This document shows, piece after piece, positions 1 through 11,430 of a DNA stretch of 64,000 nt; the first letter of the stretch is position 1, and the number at the start of each line of letters is the position of its first letter. This DNA is from Diorhabda sublineata. Taxonomy: Eukaryota > Arthropoda > Insecta > Coleoptera > Chrysomelidae. The DNA lies in assembly GCF_026230105.1 (NCBI RefSeq), contig NW_026614264.1:158079-222078 (forward strand), given 5' to 3'. Both the position numbers and the translations under genes were made by a program. Below the pieces are notes generated by a model. The model did no database searches and was not told the origin of the DNA. It saw nothing but the letters and a program-made list of their open reading frames with translations.

Positions 1-45
1 CAACATTTCTTATATATTTGAGTGAGTTTGCATCTAACTTTGTCA

Positions 46-51
46 GATATC
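46..51. other. EcoRV site carried by most monomers (first copy)
   Basis: GATATC lies at monomer bases 46-51 and is kept in most copies of all classes, whether followed by 'atcg' or 'gtcg'. It is lost where the copy reads 'gatatt' (about 2695, 4018), 'ggtatc' (about 780, 17614) or 'gacatc' (about 40526, 51908, 53966, 58376, 61461). An EcoRV digest should therefore give a 147-bp ladder. Confidence 0.9.
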
Positions 52-65
52 ATCGAATAACATCC

Positions 66-85
66 ATTGAAGCCCATTGAGGTCA
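66..85 (+). repeat. 10-bp subrepeat inside the monomer (first copy)
   Basis: The monomer contains two adjacent decamers of the form ATTGAAGCCC, the second often altered to ATTGAGGTC or ATTGAAGTC. Ten bases is about one helical turn. This decamer is the unit that expands from two to four copies at 18811 and at eight later sites. Confidence 0.8.
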
Positions 86-250
86 ACAGTCACTTTGTGA
101 TAATTGAAAATTTTCGAAGTCTATCTTCCTCATTTGAAGTCGAATTTCAACATTTCTCATATATTTGAGTGAGTTTGCGTCTAACTTTGTCAGATATCAT
201 CGAAAAACATCCATTGAAGCCCATTGAAGCCAACTGTCACTTTGTGCTAA

Positions 251-264
251 TTGAAAATTTTCAA
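251..264. repeat. 14-bp perfect palindrome (representative copy)
   Basis: TTGAAAATTTTCAA equals its own reverse complement and contains an A4T4 tract, a sequence type known to bend DNA. It is kept in most monomers. The first monomer has it broken ('ttttcgaag' at 111), class I-like copies read 'aatgaaaatt', and class G replaces it with 'ataaaactttc'. A second inverted pair, TTGAA and TTCAA separated by 7 bases, follows at about 281-297. Whether any protein binds here cannot be told from sequence. Confidence 0.85.
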
Positions 265-2476
265 AGTCTATCTTCCTCATTTGAAGTCGAATTTCAACAT
301 TTCTTATATATTTGAGTGAGATCGCATCTAACTCTGTCAGATATCGTCGAATAACATCCATTGAAGCCCATTGAGGTCAACTGTCACTTTGTGATAATTG
401 AAAATTTTCAAAGCCCTTCTTCCTAATTTGAAGTCGAATTTCAACATTTCTTATATATTTGAGTGAGTTTGCATCTACCTTTGTCAGATATCATCGAATA
501 ACATCCATTGAAGCCCATTGAGGTCAACTGTCACTTTGTGATAATTGAAAATTTTCAAAGTCTATCTTCCTCATTTGAAGTCGAATTTCAACATTTCTTA
601 TATATTTGAGTGAGTTTGCATCTAACTTTGTCAGATATCATCGAATAACATCCATTGAAGCCCATTGAGGTCAACTGTCACTTTGTGTTAATTGAAAATT
701 TTCAAAGTCTGTCTTCCTCATTTGAAGTCGAATTTCAACATTTCTTAAATATTTGAGTGAGTTCGCACCTAACTTTGTCAGGTATCATCGAATAACATCC
801 ATTGAAGCTCATTGAGGTCAACTGTCACTTTGTGTTAATTGAAAATTTTCAAAGTCTATCTTCCTCATTTGAAGTCGAATTTCAACATTTCTTATATATT
901 TGAGTGAAATCGCATCTAACTCTGTCAGATATCGTCGATTAACATCCATTGAAGCCCATTGAAGTCAACTGTCACTTTGTGTTAATTGAAAATTTTCAAA
1001 GTCTATCTTCCTCATTTGAAGTCGAATTTCAACATTTCTCATATATTTGAGTGAGTTTGCGTCTAACTTTGTCAGATATCATCGAAAAACATCCATTGAA
1101 GCCCATTGAAGCCAACTGTCACTTTGTGATAATTGAAAATTTTCAAAGTCTTTCTTCCTCATTTGAAGTCGAATTTCAACATTTCTTATATATTTGAGTA
1201 ATTTCGCATCTAACTTTGTCAGATATCATCGAATAACATTCATTGAAGCCCATTGAGGTCAACTGTCACTTTGTGATAATTGAAAATTTTCAAAATCTAT
1301 CTTCCTCATTTGAAGTCGAATTTCAACATTTCTTATATATTTGAGTGAGTTTGCGTCTAACTTTGTCAGATATCATCGAATAACATCCATTGAAGCCCAT
1401 TGAGGTCAACTGTCACTTTGTAATAATTGAAAATTTTCAAAGTCTATCTTCCTCATTTGAAGTCGAATTTCAACATTTCTTATATATTTGAGTGAGTTTG
1501 CGTCTAACTTTGTCAGATATCTTCGAAAAACATCAATTGAAGCCCATTGAAGCCAACTGTCACTTTGTGTTAATTGAAAATTTTCAAAGTCTATCTTCCT
1601 CATTTGAAGTCGAATTTCAACATTTCTTATATATTTGAGTGGAATCGCATCTAACTCTGTCAGATATCGTCGATTAACATCAATTGAAGCCCATTGAAGC
1701 CAACTGTCACTTTGTGTTAATTGAAAATTTTCAAAGTCTATCTTCCTCATTTGAAGTCGAATTTCAACATTTCTTATATATTTGAGTGGAATCGCATCTA
1801 ACTCTGTCAGATATCGTCGATTAACATCCATTGAAGCCCATTGAAGTCAACTGTCACTTTGTGTTAATTGAAAATTTTCAAAGTCTATCTTCCTCATTTG
1901 AAGTCGAATTTCAACATTTCTTATATATTTGAGTGAAATCGCATCTAACTCTGTCAGATATCGTCGATTAACATCCATTGAAGCCCATTGAAGTCAACTG
2001 TCACTTTGTGATAATTGAAAATTTTCAAAGTCTATCTTCCTCATTTGAAGTCGAATTTCAACATTTCTTATATATTTGAGTGAGTTTGCATCTAACTTTG
2101 TCAGATATCATCGAATAACATCCATTGAAGCCCATTGAGATCAACTGTCACTTTGTGTTAATTGAAAATTTTCAAAGTCTATCTTCCTCATTTGAAGTCG
2201 AATTTCAACATTTCTTATATATTTGAGTGAGTTTGCATCTAACTTTGTCAGATATCATCGAATAACATCCATTGAAGCCCATTGAGGTCAACTGTCACTT
2301 TGTGATAATTGAAAATTTTCAAAGTCTATCTTCCTCATTTGAAGTCGAATTTCAACATTTCTTATATATTTGAGTGAGTTTGCATCTAACTTTGTCAGAT
2401 ATCATCGAATAACATCCATTGAAGCCCATTGAGGTCAACTGTCACTTTGTGTTAATTGAAAATTTTCAAAGTCTAT

Positions 2477-5342
2477 CTTCCTCATTTGAAGTCGAATTTC
2501 AACATTTCTTATATATTTGAGTGAAATCGCATCTAACTCTGTCAGATATCGTCGATTAACATCCATTGAAGCCCATTGAAGTCAACTGTCACTTTGTGTT
2601 AATTGAAAATTTTCAAAGTCTATCTTCCTCATTTGAAGTCGAATTTCAACATTTCTCATATATTTGAGTGAGTTTGCGTCTAACTTTGTCAGATATTATC
2701 GAAAAACATCCATTGAAGCCCATTGAAGCCAACTGTCACTTTGTGATAATTGAAAATTTTCAAAGTCTTTCTTCCTCATTTGAAGTCGAATTTCAACATT
2801 TCTTATATATTTGAGTAAGTTCACATCTAACTTTGTCAGATATCATCGAATAACATCCATTGAAGCCCATTGAGGTCAACTGTCACTTTGTGATAATTGA
2901 AAATTTTCAAAGTCTATCTTCCTCATTTGAAGTCGAATTTCAACATTTCATATATATTTGAGCGAAATCGCATCTAACTCTGTCAGATATCGTCGATTAA
3001 CATCCATTGAAGCCCATTGAAGTCAACTGTCACTTTGTGTTAATTGAAAATTTTCAAAGTCTATCTTCCTCATTTGAAGTCGAATTTCAACAGTTCTTAT
3101 ATATTTGAGTGAGTTTGCATCTAACTTTGTCAGATATCATCGAATAACATCCATTGAAGCCCATTGAGGTCAACTGTCACTTTGTGATAATTGAAAATTT
3201 TCAAAGTCTCTCTTCCTCATTTGAAGTCGAATTTCAACATTTCTTATATATTTGAGTGAGTTTGCATCTAACTTTGTCAGATATCATCGAATAACATCCA
3301 TTGAAGCCCATTGAGGTCAACTGTCACTTTGTGTTAATTGAAAATTTTCAAAGTCTATCTTCCTCATTTGAAGTCGAATTTCAACATTTCTTATATATTT
3401 GAGTGAGTTTGCGTCTAACTTTGTCAGATATCATCGAAAAACATCAATTGAAGCCCATTGAAGCCAACTGTCACTTTGTGTTAATTGAAAATTTTCAAAG
3501 TCTATCTTCCTCATTTGAAGTCGAATTTCAACATTTCTTATATATTTGAGTGGAATCGCATCTAACTCTGTCAGATATCGTCGATTAACATCAATTGAAG
3601 CCCATTGAAGCCAACTGTCACTTTGTGTTAATTGAAAATTTTCAAAGTCTATCTTCCTCATTTGAAGTCGAATTTCAACATTTCTTATATATTTGAGTGA
3701 GATCGCATCTAACTCTGTCAGATATCGTCGAATAACATCCATTGAAACCCATTGAGGTCAACTGTCACTTTGTGATAATTGAAAATTTTCAAAGTCTCTC
3801 TTCCTCATTTGAAGTCGAATTTCAACATTTCTTATATATTTGAGTGAAATCGCATCTAACTCTGTCAGATATCGTCGATTAACATCCATTGAAGCCCATT
3901 GAAGTCAACTGTCACTTTGTGTTAATTGAAAATTTTCAAAGTCTATCTTCCTCATTTGAAGTCGAATTTCAACATTTCTCATATATTTGAGTGAGTTTGC
4001 GTCTAACTTTGTCAGATATTATCGAAAAACATCCATTGAAGCCCATTGAAGCCAACTGTCACTTTGTGATAATTGAAAATTTTCAAAGTCTTTCTTCCTC
4101 ATTTGAAGTCGAATTTCAACATTTCTTATATATTTGAGTAAGTTCACATCTAACTTTGTCAGATATCATCGAATAACATCCATTGAAGCCCATTGAGGTC
4201 AACTGTCACTTTGTGATAATTGAAAATTTTCAAAGTCTATCTTCCTCATTTGAAGTCGAATTTCAACATTTCATATATATTTGAGCGAAATCGCATCTAA
4301 CTCTGTCAGATATCGTCGATTAACATCCATTGAAGCCCATTGAAGTCAACTGTCACTTTGTGTTAATTGAAAATTTTCAAAGTCTATCTTCCTCATTTGA
4401 AGTCGAATTTCAACAGTTCTTATATATTTGAGTGAGTTTGCATCTAACTTTGTCAGATATCATCGAATAACATCCATTGAAGCCCATTGAGGTCAACTGT
4501 CACTTTGTGATAATTGAAAATTTTCAAAGTCTCTCTTCCTCATTTGAAGTCGAATTTCAACATTTCTTATATATTTGAGTGAGTTTGCATCTAACTTTGT
4601 CAGATATCATCGAATAACATCCATTGAAGCCCATTGAGGTCAACTGTCACTTTGTGTTAATTGAAAATTTTCAAAGTCTATCTTCCTCATTTGAAGTCGA
4701 ATTTCAACATTTCTTATATATTTGAGTGAGTTTGCGTCTAACTTTGTCAGATATCATCGAAAAACATCAATTGAAGCCCATTGAAGCCAACTGTCACTTT
4801 GTGTTAATTGAAAATTTTCAAAGTCTATCTTCCTCATTTGAAGTCGAATTTCAACATTTCTTATATATTTGAGTGGAATCGCATCTAACTCTGTCAGATA
4901 TCGTCGATTAACATCAATTGAAGCCCATTGAAGCCAACTGTCACTTTGTGTTAATTGAAAATTTTCAAAGTCTATCTTCCTCATTTGAAGTCGAATTTCA
5001 ACATTTCTTATATATTTGAGTGAGATCGCATCTAACTCTGTCAGATATCGTCGAATAACATCCATTGAAACCCATTGAGGTCAACTGTCACTTTGTGATA
5101 ATTGAAAATTTTCAAAGTCTCTCTTCCTCATTTGAAGTCGAATTTCAACATTTCTTATATATTTGAGTGAAATCGCATCTAACTCTGTCAGATATCGTCG
5201 ATTAACATCCATTGAAGCCCATTGAAGTCAACTGTCACTTTGTGTTAATTGAAAATTTTCAAAGTCTATCTTCCTCATTTGAAGTCGAATTTCAACATTT
5301 CTCATATATTTGAGTGAGTTTGCGTCTAACTTTGTCAGATAT
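2477..5342 (+). repeat. 9-monomer higher-order repeat, 1323 bp, two copies plus a partial
   Basis: The order of variants repeats at an offset of exactly 1323 bp (9 x 147). Rare markers are shared: 'gatattatc' near 2692 and 4015, 'gttcacatct' near 2819 and 4142, 'caacagttct' near 3089 and 4412, 'ttgagcgaaatcg' near 2958 and 4281, and 'gaaaccc' near 3744 and 5067. I spotted no difference between 2477-3799 and 3800-5122. Similarity breaks near 5343, where the third copy reads 'atcatcgg'. The copies are adjacent and in the same orientation, as expected from unequal exchange or a replication-based duplication. Confidence 0.9.
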
Positions 5343-6040
5343 CATCGGAAAACATCCATTGAAGCCCATTGAAGCCAACTGTCACTTTGTGATAATTGAA
5401 AATTTTCAAAGTCCTTCTTCCTCATTTGAAGTCGAATTTCAACATTTCTTATATATTTGAGTGAGTTTGCATCTAACTTTGTCAGATATCATCGAATAAC
5501 ATCCATTGAAGCCCATTGAGGTCAACTGTCACTTTGTGATAATTGAAAATTTTCAAAGTCTATCTTCCTCATTTGAAGTCGAATTTCAACATTTCTTATA
5601 TATTTGAGTGAAATCGCATCTAACTCTGTCAGATATCGTCGATTAACATCCATTGAAGCCCATTGAAGTCAACTGTCACTTTGTGTTAATTGAAAATTTT
5701 CAAAGTCTATCTTCCTCATTTGAAGTCGAATTTCAACATTTCTCATATATTTGAGTGAGTTTGCGTCTAACTTTGTCAGATATCATCGAAAAACATCCAT
5801 TGAAGCCCATTGAAGCCAACTATCACTTTGTGATAATTGAAAATTTTCAAAGTCCTTCTTCCTCATTTGAAGTCGAATTTCAACATTTCTTATATATTTG
5901 AGTGAGTTTGCGTCTAACTTTGTCAGATATCATCGAATAACATCCATTGAAGCCCATTGAGGTCAACTGTCACTTTGTAATAATTGAAAATTTTCAAAGT
6001 CTATCTTCCTCATTTGAAGTCGAATTTCAACATTTCTTAT
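5160..6040 (+). repeat. Trimer unit (B-C-A, 441 bp) in two copies
   Basis: A B monomer ('gaaatcgc'), a C monomer ('ctcatatatttg' with 'gaaaaac') and an A-like monomer repeat in that order at 441 bp. The marker 'gtccttcttcc' sits at 5411 and 5852, and again at 7028, eight monomers later. A few single-base differences separate the copies ('atcggaaaac' at 5342, 'aactatcac' at 5818). Confidence 0.75.
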
Positions 6041-7669
6041 ATATTTGAGTGAGTTCGCACCTAACTTTGTCAGATATCATCGAAAAACATCCATTGAAGC
6101 CCATTGAAGCCAACTGTCACTTTGTGATAATTGAAAATTTTCAAAGTCTATCTTCCTCATTTGAAGTCGAATTTCAACATTTCTTATATATTTGAGTGAG
6201 TTTGCATCTAACTTTGTCAGATATCATCGAATAACATCCATTGAAGCCCATTGAGGTCAACTGTCACTTTGTGATAATTGAAAATTTTCAAAGTCTCTCT
6301 TCCTCATTTGAAGTCGAATTTCAACATTTCTTATATATTTGAGTGAAATCGCATCTAACTCTGTCAGATATCGTCGATTAACATCCATTGAAGCCCATTG
6401 AAGTCAACTGTCACTTTGTGTTAATTGAAAATTTTCAAAGTCTATCTTCCTCATTTGAAGTCGAATTTCGACATTTCTTATATATTTGAGTGAGATCGCA
6501 TCTAACTCTGTCAGATATCGTCGAATAACATCCATTGAAGCCCATTGAGGTCAACTGTCACTTTGTGATAATTGAAAATTTTCAAAGTCTATCTTCCTCA
6601 TTTGAAGTCGAATTTCAACATTTCTTATATATTTGAGTGAGATCGCATCTAACTCTGTCAGATATCGTCGAATAACATCCATTGAAGCCCATTGAGGTCA
6701 ACTGTCACTTTGTGATAATTGAAAATTTTCAAAGTCTCTCTTCCTCATTTGAAGTCGAATTTCAACATTTCTTATATATTTGAGTGAAATCGCATCTAAC
6801 TCTGTCAGATATCGTCGATTAACATCCATTGAAGCCCATTGAAGTCAACTGTCACTTTGTGTTAATTGAAAATTTTCAAAGTCTATCTTCCTCATTTGAA
6901 GTCGAATTTCAACATTTCTCATATATTTGAGTGAGTTTGCGTCTAACTTTGTCAGATATCATCGAAAAACATCCATTGAAGCCCATTGAAGCCAACTGTC
7001 ACTTTATGATAATTGAAAATTTTCAAAGTCCTTCTTCCTCATTTGAAGTCGAATTTCAACATTTCTTATATATTTGAGTGAGTTTGCATCTAACTTTGTC
7101 AGATATCATCGAATAACATCCATTGAAGCCCATTGAGGTCAACTGTCACTTTGTAATAATTGAAAATTTTCAAAGTCTATCTTCCTCATTTGAAGTCGAA
7201 TTTCAACATTTCTCATATATTTGAGTGAGTTTGCGTCTAACTTTGTCAGATATCATCGAAAAACATCCATTGAAGCCCATTGAAGCCAACTGTCACTTTG
7301 TGATAATTGAAAATTTTCAAAGTCTTTCTTCCTCATTTGAAGTCGAATTTCAACATTTCTTATATATTTGAGTAAGTTCGCATCTAACTTTGTCAGATAT
7401 CATCGAATAACATCCATTGAAGCCCATTGAGGTCAACTGTCACTTTGTGATAATTGAAAATTTTCAAAATCTATCTTCCTCATTTGAAGTCGAATTTCAA
7501 CATTTCTTATATATTTGAGTGAGTTTGCGTCTAACTTTGTCAGATATCATCGAATAACATCCATTGAAGCCCATTGAGGTCAACTGTCACTTTGTAATAA
7601 TTGAAAATTTTCAAAGTCTATCTTCCTCATTTGAAGTCGAATTTCAACATTTCTTATATATTTGAGTGA

Positions 7670-8260
7670 GTTTGCGTCTAACTTTGTCAGATATCATCGA
7701 AAAACATCAATTGAAGCCCATTGAAGCCAACTGTCACTTTGTGTTAATTGAAAATTTTCAAAGTCTATCTTCCTCATTTGAAGTCGAATTTCAACATTTC
7801 TTATATATTTGAGTGGAATCGCATCTAACTCTGTCAGATATCGTCGATTAACATCAATTGAAGCCCATTGAAGCCAACTGTCACTTTGTGTTAATTGAAA
7901 ATTTTCAAAGTCTATCTTCCTCATTTGAAGTCGAATTTCAACATTTCTTATATATTTGAGTGAGTTTGCGTCTAACTTTGTCAGATATCATCGAAAAACA
8001 TCAATTGAAGCCCATTGAAGCCAACTGTCACTTTGTGTTAATTGAAAATTTTCAAAGTCTATCTTCCTCATTTGAAGTCGAATTTCAACATTTCTTATAT
8101 ATTTGAGTGGAATCGCATCTAACTCTGTCAGATATCTTCGATTAACATCCATTGAAGCCCATTGAAGTCAACTGTCACTTTGTGTTAATTGAAAATTTTC
8201 AAAGTCTATCTTCCTCATTTGAAGTCGAATTTCAACATTTCTTATATATTTGAGTGAGTT
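7670..8260 (+). repeat. B'/C' dimer alternation, 294-bp period
   Basis: C' monomers ('gtttgcgtct' with 'gaaaaacatcaattg') alternate with B or B' monomers ('ggaatcgc' with 'cgattaac'). The 'acatcaattg' form creates an MfeI site (CAATTG) that the common 'acatccattg' form lacks. Confidence 0.7.
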
Positions 8261-9569
8261 TGCATCTAACTTTGTCAGATATCATCGAATAACATCCATT
8301 GAAGCCCATTGAGGTCAACTGTCACTTTGTGATAATTGAAAATTTTCAAAGTCTATCTTCCTCATTCGAAGTCGAATTTCAACATTTCTTATATATTTGA
8401 GTGAGTTTGCATCTAACTTTGTCAGATATCATCGAATAACATCCATTGAAGCCCATTGAGGTCAACTGTCACTTTGTGTTAATTGAAAATTTTCAAAGTC
8501 TATCTTCCTCATTTGAAGTCGAATTTCAACATTTCTTATATATTTGAGTGAGTTTGCGTCTAACTTTGTCAGATATCATCGAAAAACATCAATTGAAGCC
8601 CATTGAAGCCAACTGTCACTTTGTGTTAATTGAAAATTTTCAAAGTCTATCTTCCTCATTTGAAGTCGAATTTCAACATTTCTTATATATTTGAGTGGAA
8701 TCGCATCTAACTCTGTCAGATATCGTCGATCAACATCCATTGAAGCCCATTGAAGTCAACTGTCACTTTGTGTTAATTGAAAATTTTCAAAGTCTATCTT
8801 CCTCATTTGAAGTCGAATTTCAACATTTCTTATATATTTGAGTGAGTTTGCATCTAACTTTGTCAGATATCATCGAATAACATCCATTGAAGCCCATTGA
8901 GGTCAACTGTCACTTTGTGATAATTGAAAATTTTCAAAGTCTATCTTCCTCATTTGAAGTCGAATTTCAACATTTCTTATATATTTGAGTGGAATCGCAT
9001 CTAACTCTGTCAGATATCGTCGATTAACATCAATTGAAGCCCATTGAAGCCAACTGTCACTTTGTGTTAATTGAAAATTTTCAAAGTCTATCTTCCTCAT
9101 TTGAAGTCGAATTTCAACATTTCTTATATATTTGAGTGAGTTTGCGTCTAACTTTGTCAGATATCATCGAAAAACATCAATTGAAGCCCATTGAAGCCAA
9201 CTGTCACTTTGTGTTAATTGAAAATTTTCAAAGTCTTTCTTCCTCATTTGAAGTCGAATTTCAACATTTCTTATATATTTGAGTAAGTTCGCATCTAACT
9301 TTGTCAGATATTATCGAATAACATCCATTGAAGCCCATTGAAGCCAACTGTCACTTTGTGATAATTGAAAATTTTCAAAGTCTTTCTTCCTCATTTGAAG
9401 TCGAATTTCAAAATTTCTTATATATTTGAGTAAGTTCGCATCTAACTTTGTCAGATATCATCGAATAACATCCATTGAAGCCCATTGAGGTCAACTGTCA
9501 CTTTGTAATAATTGAAAATTTTCAAAGTCTATCTTCCTCATTTGAAGTCGAATTTCAACATTTCTTATA

Positions 9570-10370
9570 TATTTGAGTGAGTTTGCGTCTAACTTTGTCA
9601 GATATCATCGAAAAACATCAATTGAAGCCCATTGAAGCCAACTGTCACTTTGTGTTCATTGAAAATTTTCAAAGTCTATCTTCCTCATTTGAAGTCGAAT
9701 TTCAACATTTCTTATATATTTGAGTGGAATCGCATCTAACTCTGTCAGATATCGTCGATTAACATCAATTGAAGCCCATTGAAGCCAACTGTTACTTTGT
9801 GTTAATTGAAAATTTTCAAAGTCTATCTTCCTCATTTGAAGTCGAATTTCAACATTTCTTATATATTTGAGTGAGTTTGCGTCTAACTTTGTCAGATATC
9901 ATCGAAAAACATCAATTGAAGCCCATTGAAGCCAACTGTCACTTTGTGTTAATTGAAAATTTTCAAAGTCTATCTTCCTCATTTGAAGTCGAATTTCAAC
10001 ATTTCTTATATATTTGAGTGGAATCGCATCTAACTCTGTCAGATATCGTCGATTAACATCAATTGAAGCCCATTGAAGCCAACTGTTACTTTGTGTTAAT
10101 TGAAAATTTTCAAAGTCTATCTTCCTCATTTGAAGTCGAATTTCAACATTTCTTATATATTTGAGTGAGTTTGCGTCTAACTTTGTCAGATATCATCGAA
10201 AAACATCAATTGAAGCCCATTGAAGCCAACTGTCACTTTGTGTTAATTGAAAATTTTCAAAGTCTATCTTCCTCATTTGAAGTCGAATTTCAACATTTCT
10301 TATATATTTGAGTGGAATCGCATCTAACTCTGTCAGATATCGTCGATTAACATCCATTGAAGCCCATTGA
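9570..10370 (+). repeat. B'/C' dimer repeated about three times, 294 bp
   Basis: C' and B' monomers alternate strictly: 'gtttgcgtct' near 9584, 9878 and 10172, and 'ggaatcgc' near 9726, 10020 and 10314. The rare change 'ctgttac' in place of 'ctgtcac' occurs at about 9788 and 10082, exactly one dimer apart, which supports recent duplication of the dimer. Confidence 0.75.
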
Positions 10371-11430
10371 AGTCAACTGTCACTTTGTGTTAATTGAAAA
10401 TTTTCAAAGTCTATCTTCCTCATTTGAAGTCGAATTTCAACATTTCTTATATATTTGAGTGAGTTTGCATCTAACTTTGTCAGATATCATCGAATAACAT
10501 CCATTGAAGCCCATTGAGGTCAACTGTCACTTTGTGTTAATTGAAAATTTTCAAAGTCTATCTTCCTCATTTGAAGTCGAATTTCAACATTTCTTATATA
10601 TTTGAGTGAAATCGCATCTAACTCTGTCAGATATCGTCGATTAACATCCATTGAAGCCCATTGAAGTCAACTGTCACTTTGTGTTAATTGAAAATTTTCA
10701 AAGTCTATCTTCCTCATTTGAAGTCGAATTTCAACATTTCTTATATATTTGAGTGGGTTTGCGTCTAACTTTGTCAGATATCATCGAAAAACATCAATTG
10801 AAGCCCATTGAAGCCAACTGTCACTTTGTGTTAAATGAAAATTTTCAAAGTCTATCTTCCTCATTTGAAGTCGAATTTCAACATTTCTTATATATTTGAG
10901 TGAGTTTGCGTCTAACTTTGTCAGATATCATCGAAAAACATCAATTGAAGCCCATTGAAGCCAACTGTCACTTTGTGTTAATTGAAAATTTTCAAAGTCT
11001 ATCTTCCTCATTTGAAGTCGAATTTCAACATTTCTTATATATTTGAGTGGAATCGCATCTAACTCTGTCAGATATCGTCGATTAACATCAATTGAAGCCC
11101 ATTGAAGCCAACTGTCACTTTGTGTTAATTGAAAATTTTCAAAGTCTATCTTCCTCATTTGAAGTCGAATTTCAACATTTCTTATATATTTGAGTGAGTT
11201 TGCGTCTAACTTTGTCAGATATCATCGAAAAACATCAATTGAAGCCCATTAAAGCCAACTGTCACTTTGTGTTAATTGAAAATTTTCAAAGTCTATCTTC
11301 CTCATTTGAAGTCGAATTTCAACATTTCTTATATATTTGAGTGGAATCGCATCTAACTCTGTCAGATATCGTCGATTAACATCCATTGAAGCCCATTGAA
11401 GTCAACTGTCACTTTGTGATAATTGAAAAT
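9840..11430 (+). repeat. 7-monomer offset duplication (1029 bp)
   Basis: The C'-B'-C'-B series from about 9840 to 10400 recurs from about 10869 to 11430 at an offset of 1029 bp. Differences include 'ctgttac' against 'ctgtcac' (10084 against 11113) and 'cattaaagcc' near 11247. The intervening monomers are of other classes. Confidence 0.65.

Noticed and set aside
10..20. TATA box promoter at TATATATTT in each monomer
   Set aside because: It recurs in every 147-bp unit as part of the satellite and no gene follows. An A/T-rich word in a 68% A+T repeat is not evidence of a promoter.
251..264. Transcription terminator hairpin at the 14-bp palindrome
   Set aside because: The palindrome has no loop and no G/C-rich stem, and there is no gene upstream. 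The setting looks eukaryotic.
1406..1831. 141-codon minus-strand reading frame, and similar 60-103-codon frames at many sites (for example 3431-3742, 4754-5065, 15485-15742, 22194-22409, 63230-63412)
   Set aside because: All are translations of the same 147-bp satellite with a 49-residue period. They start and stop at variant bases of the repeat and show no independent gene structure, so none is annotated as a gene.
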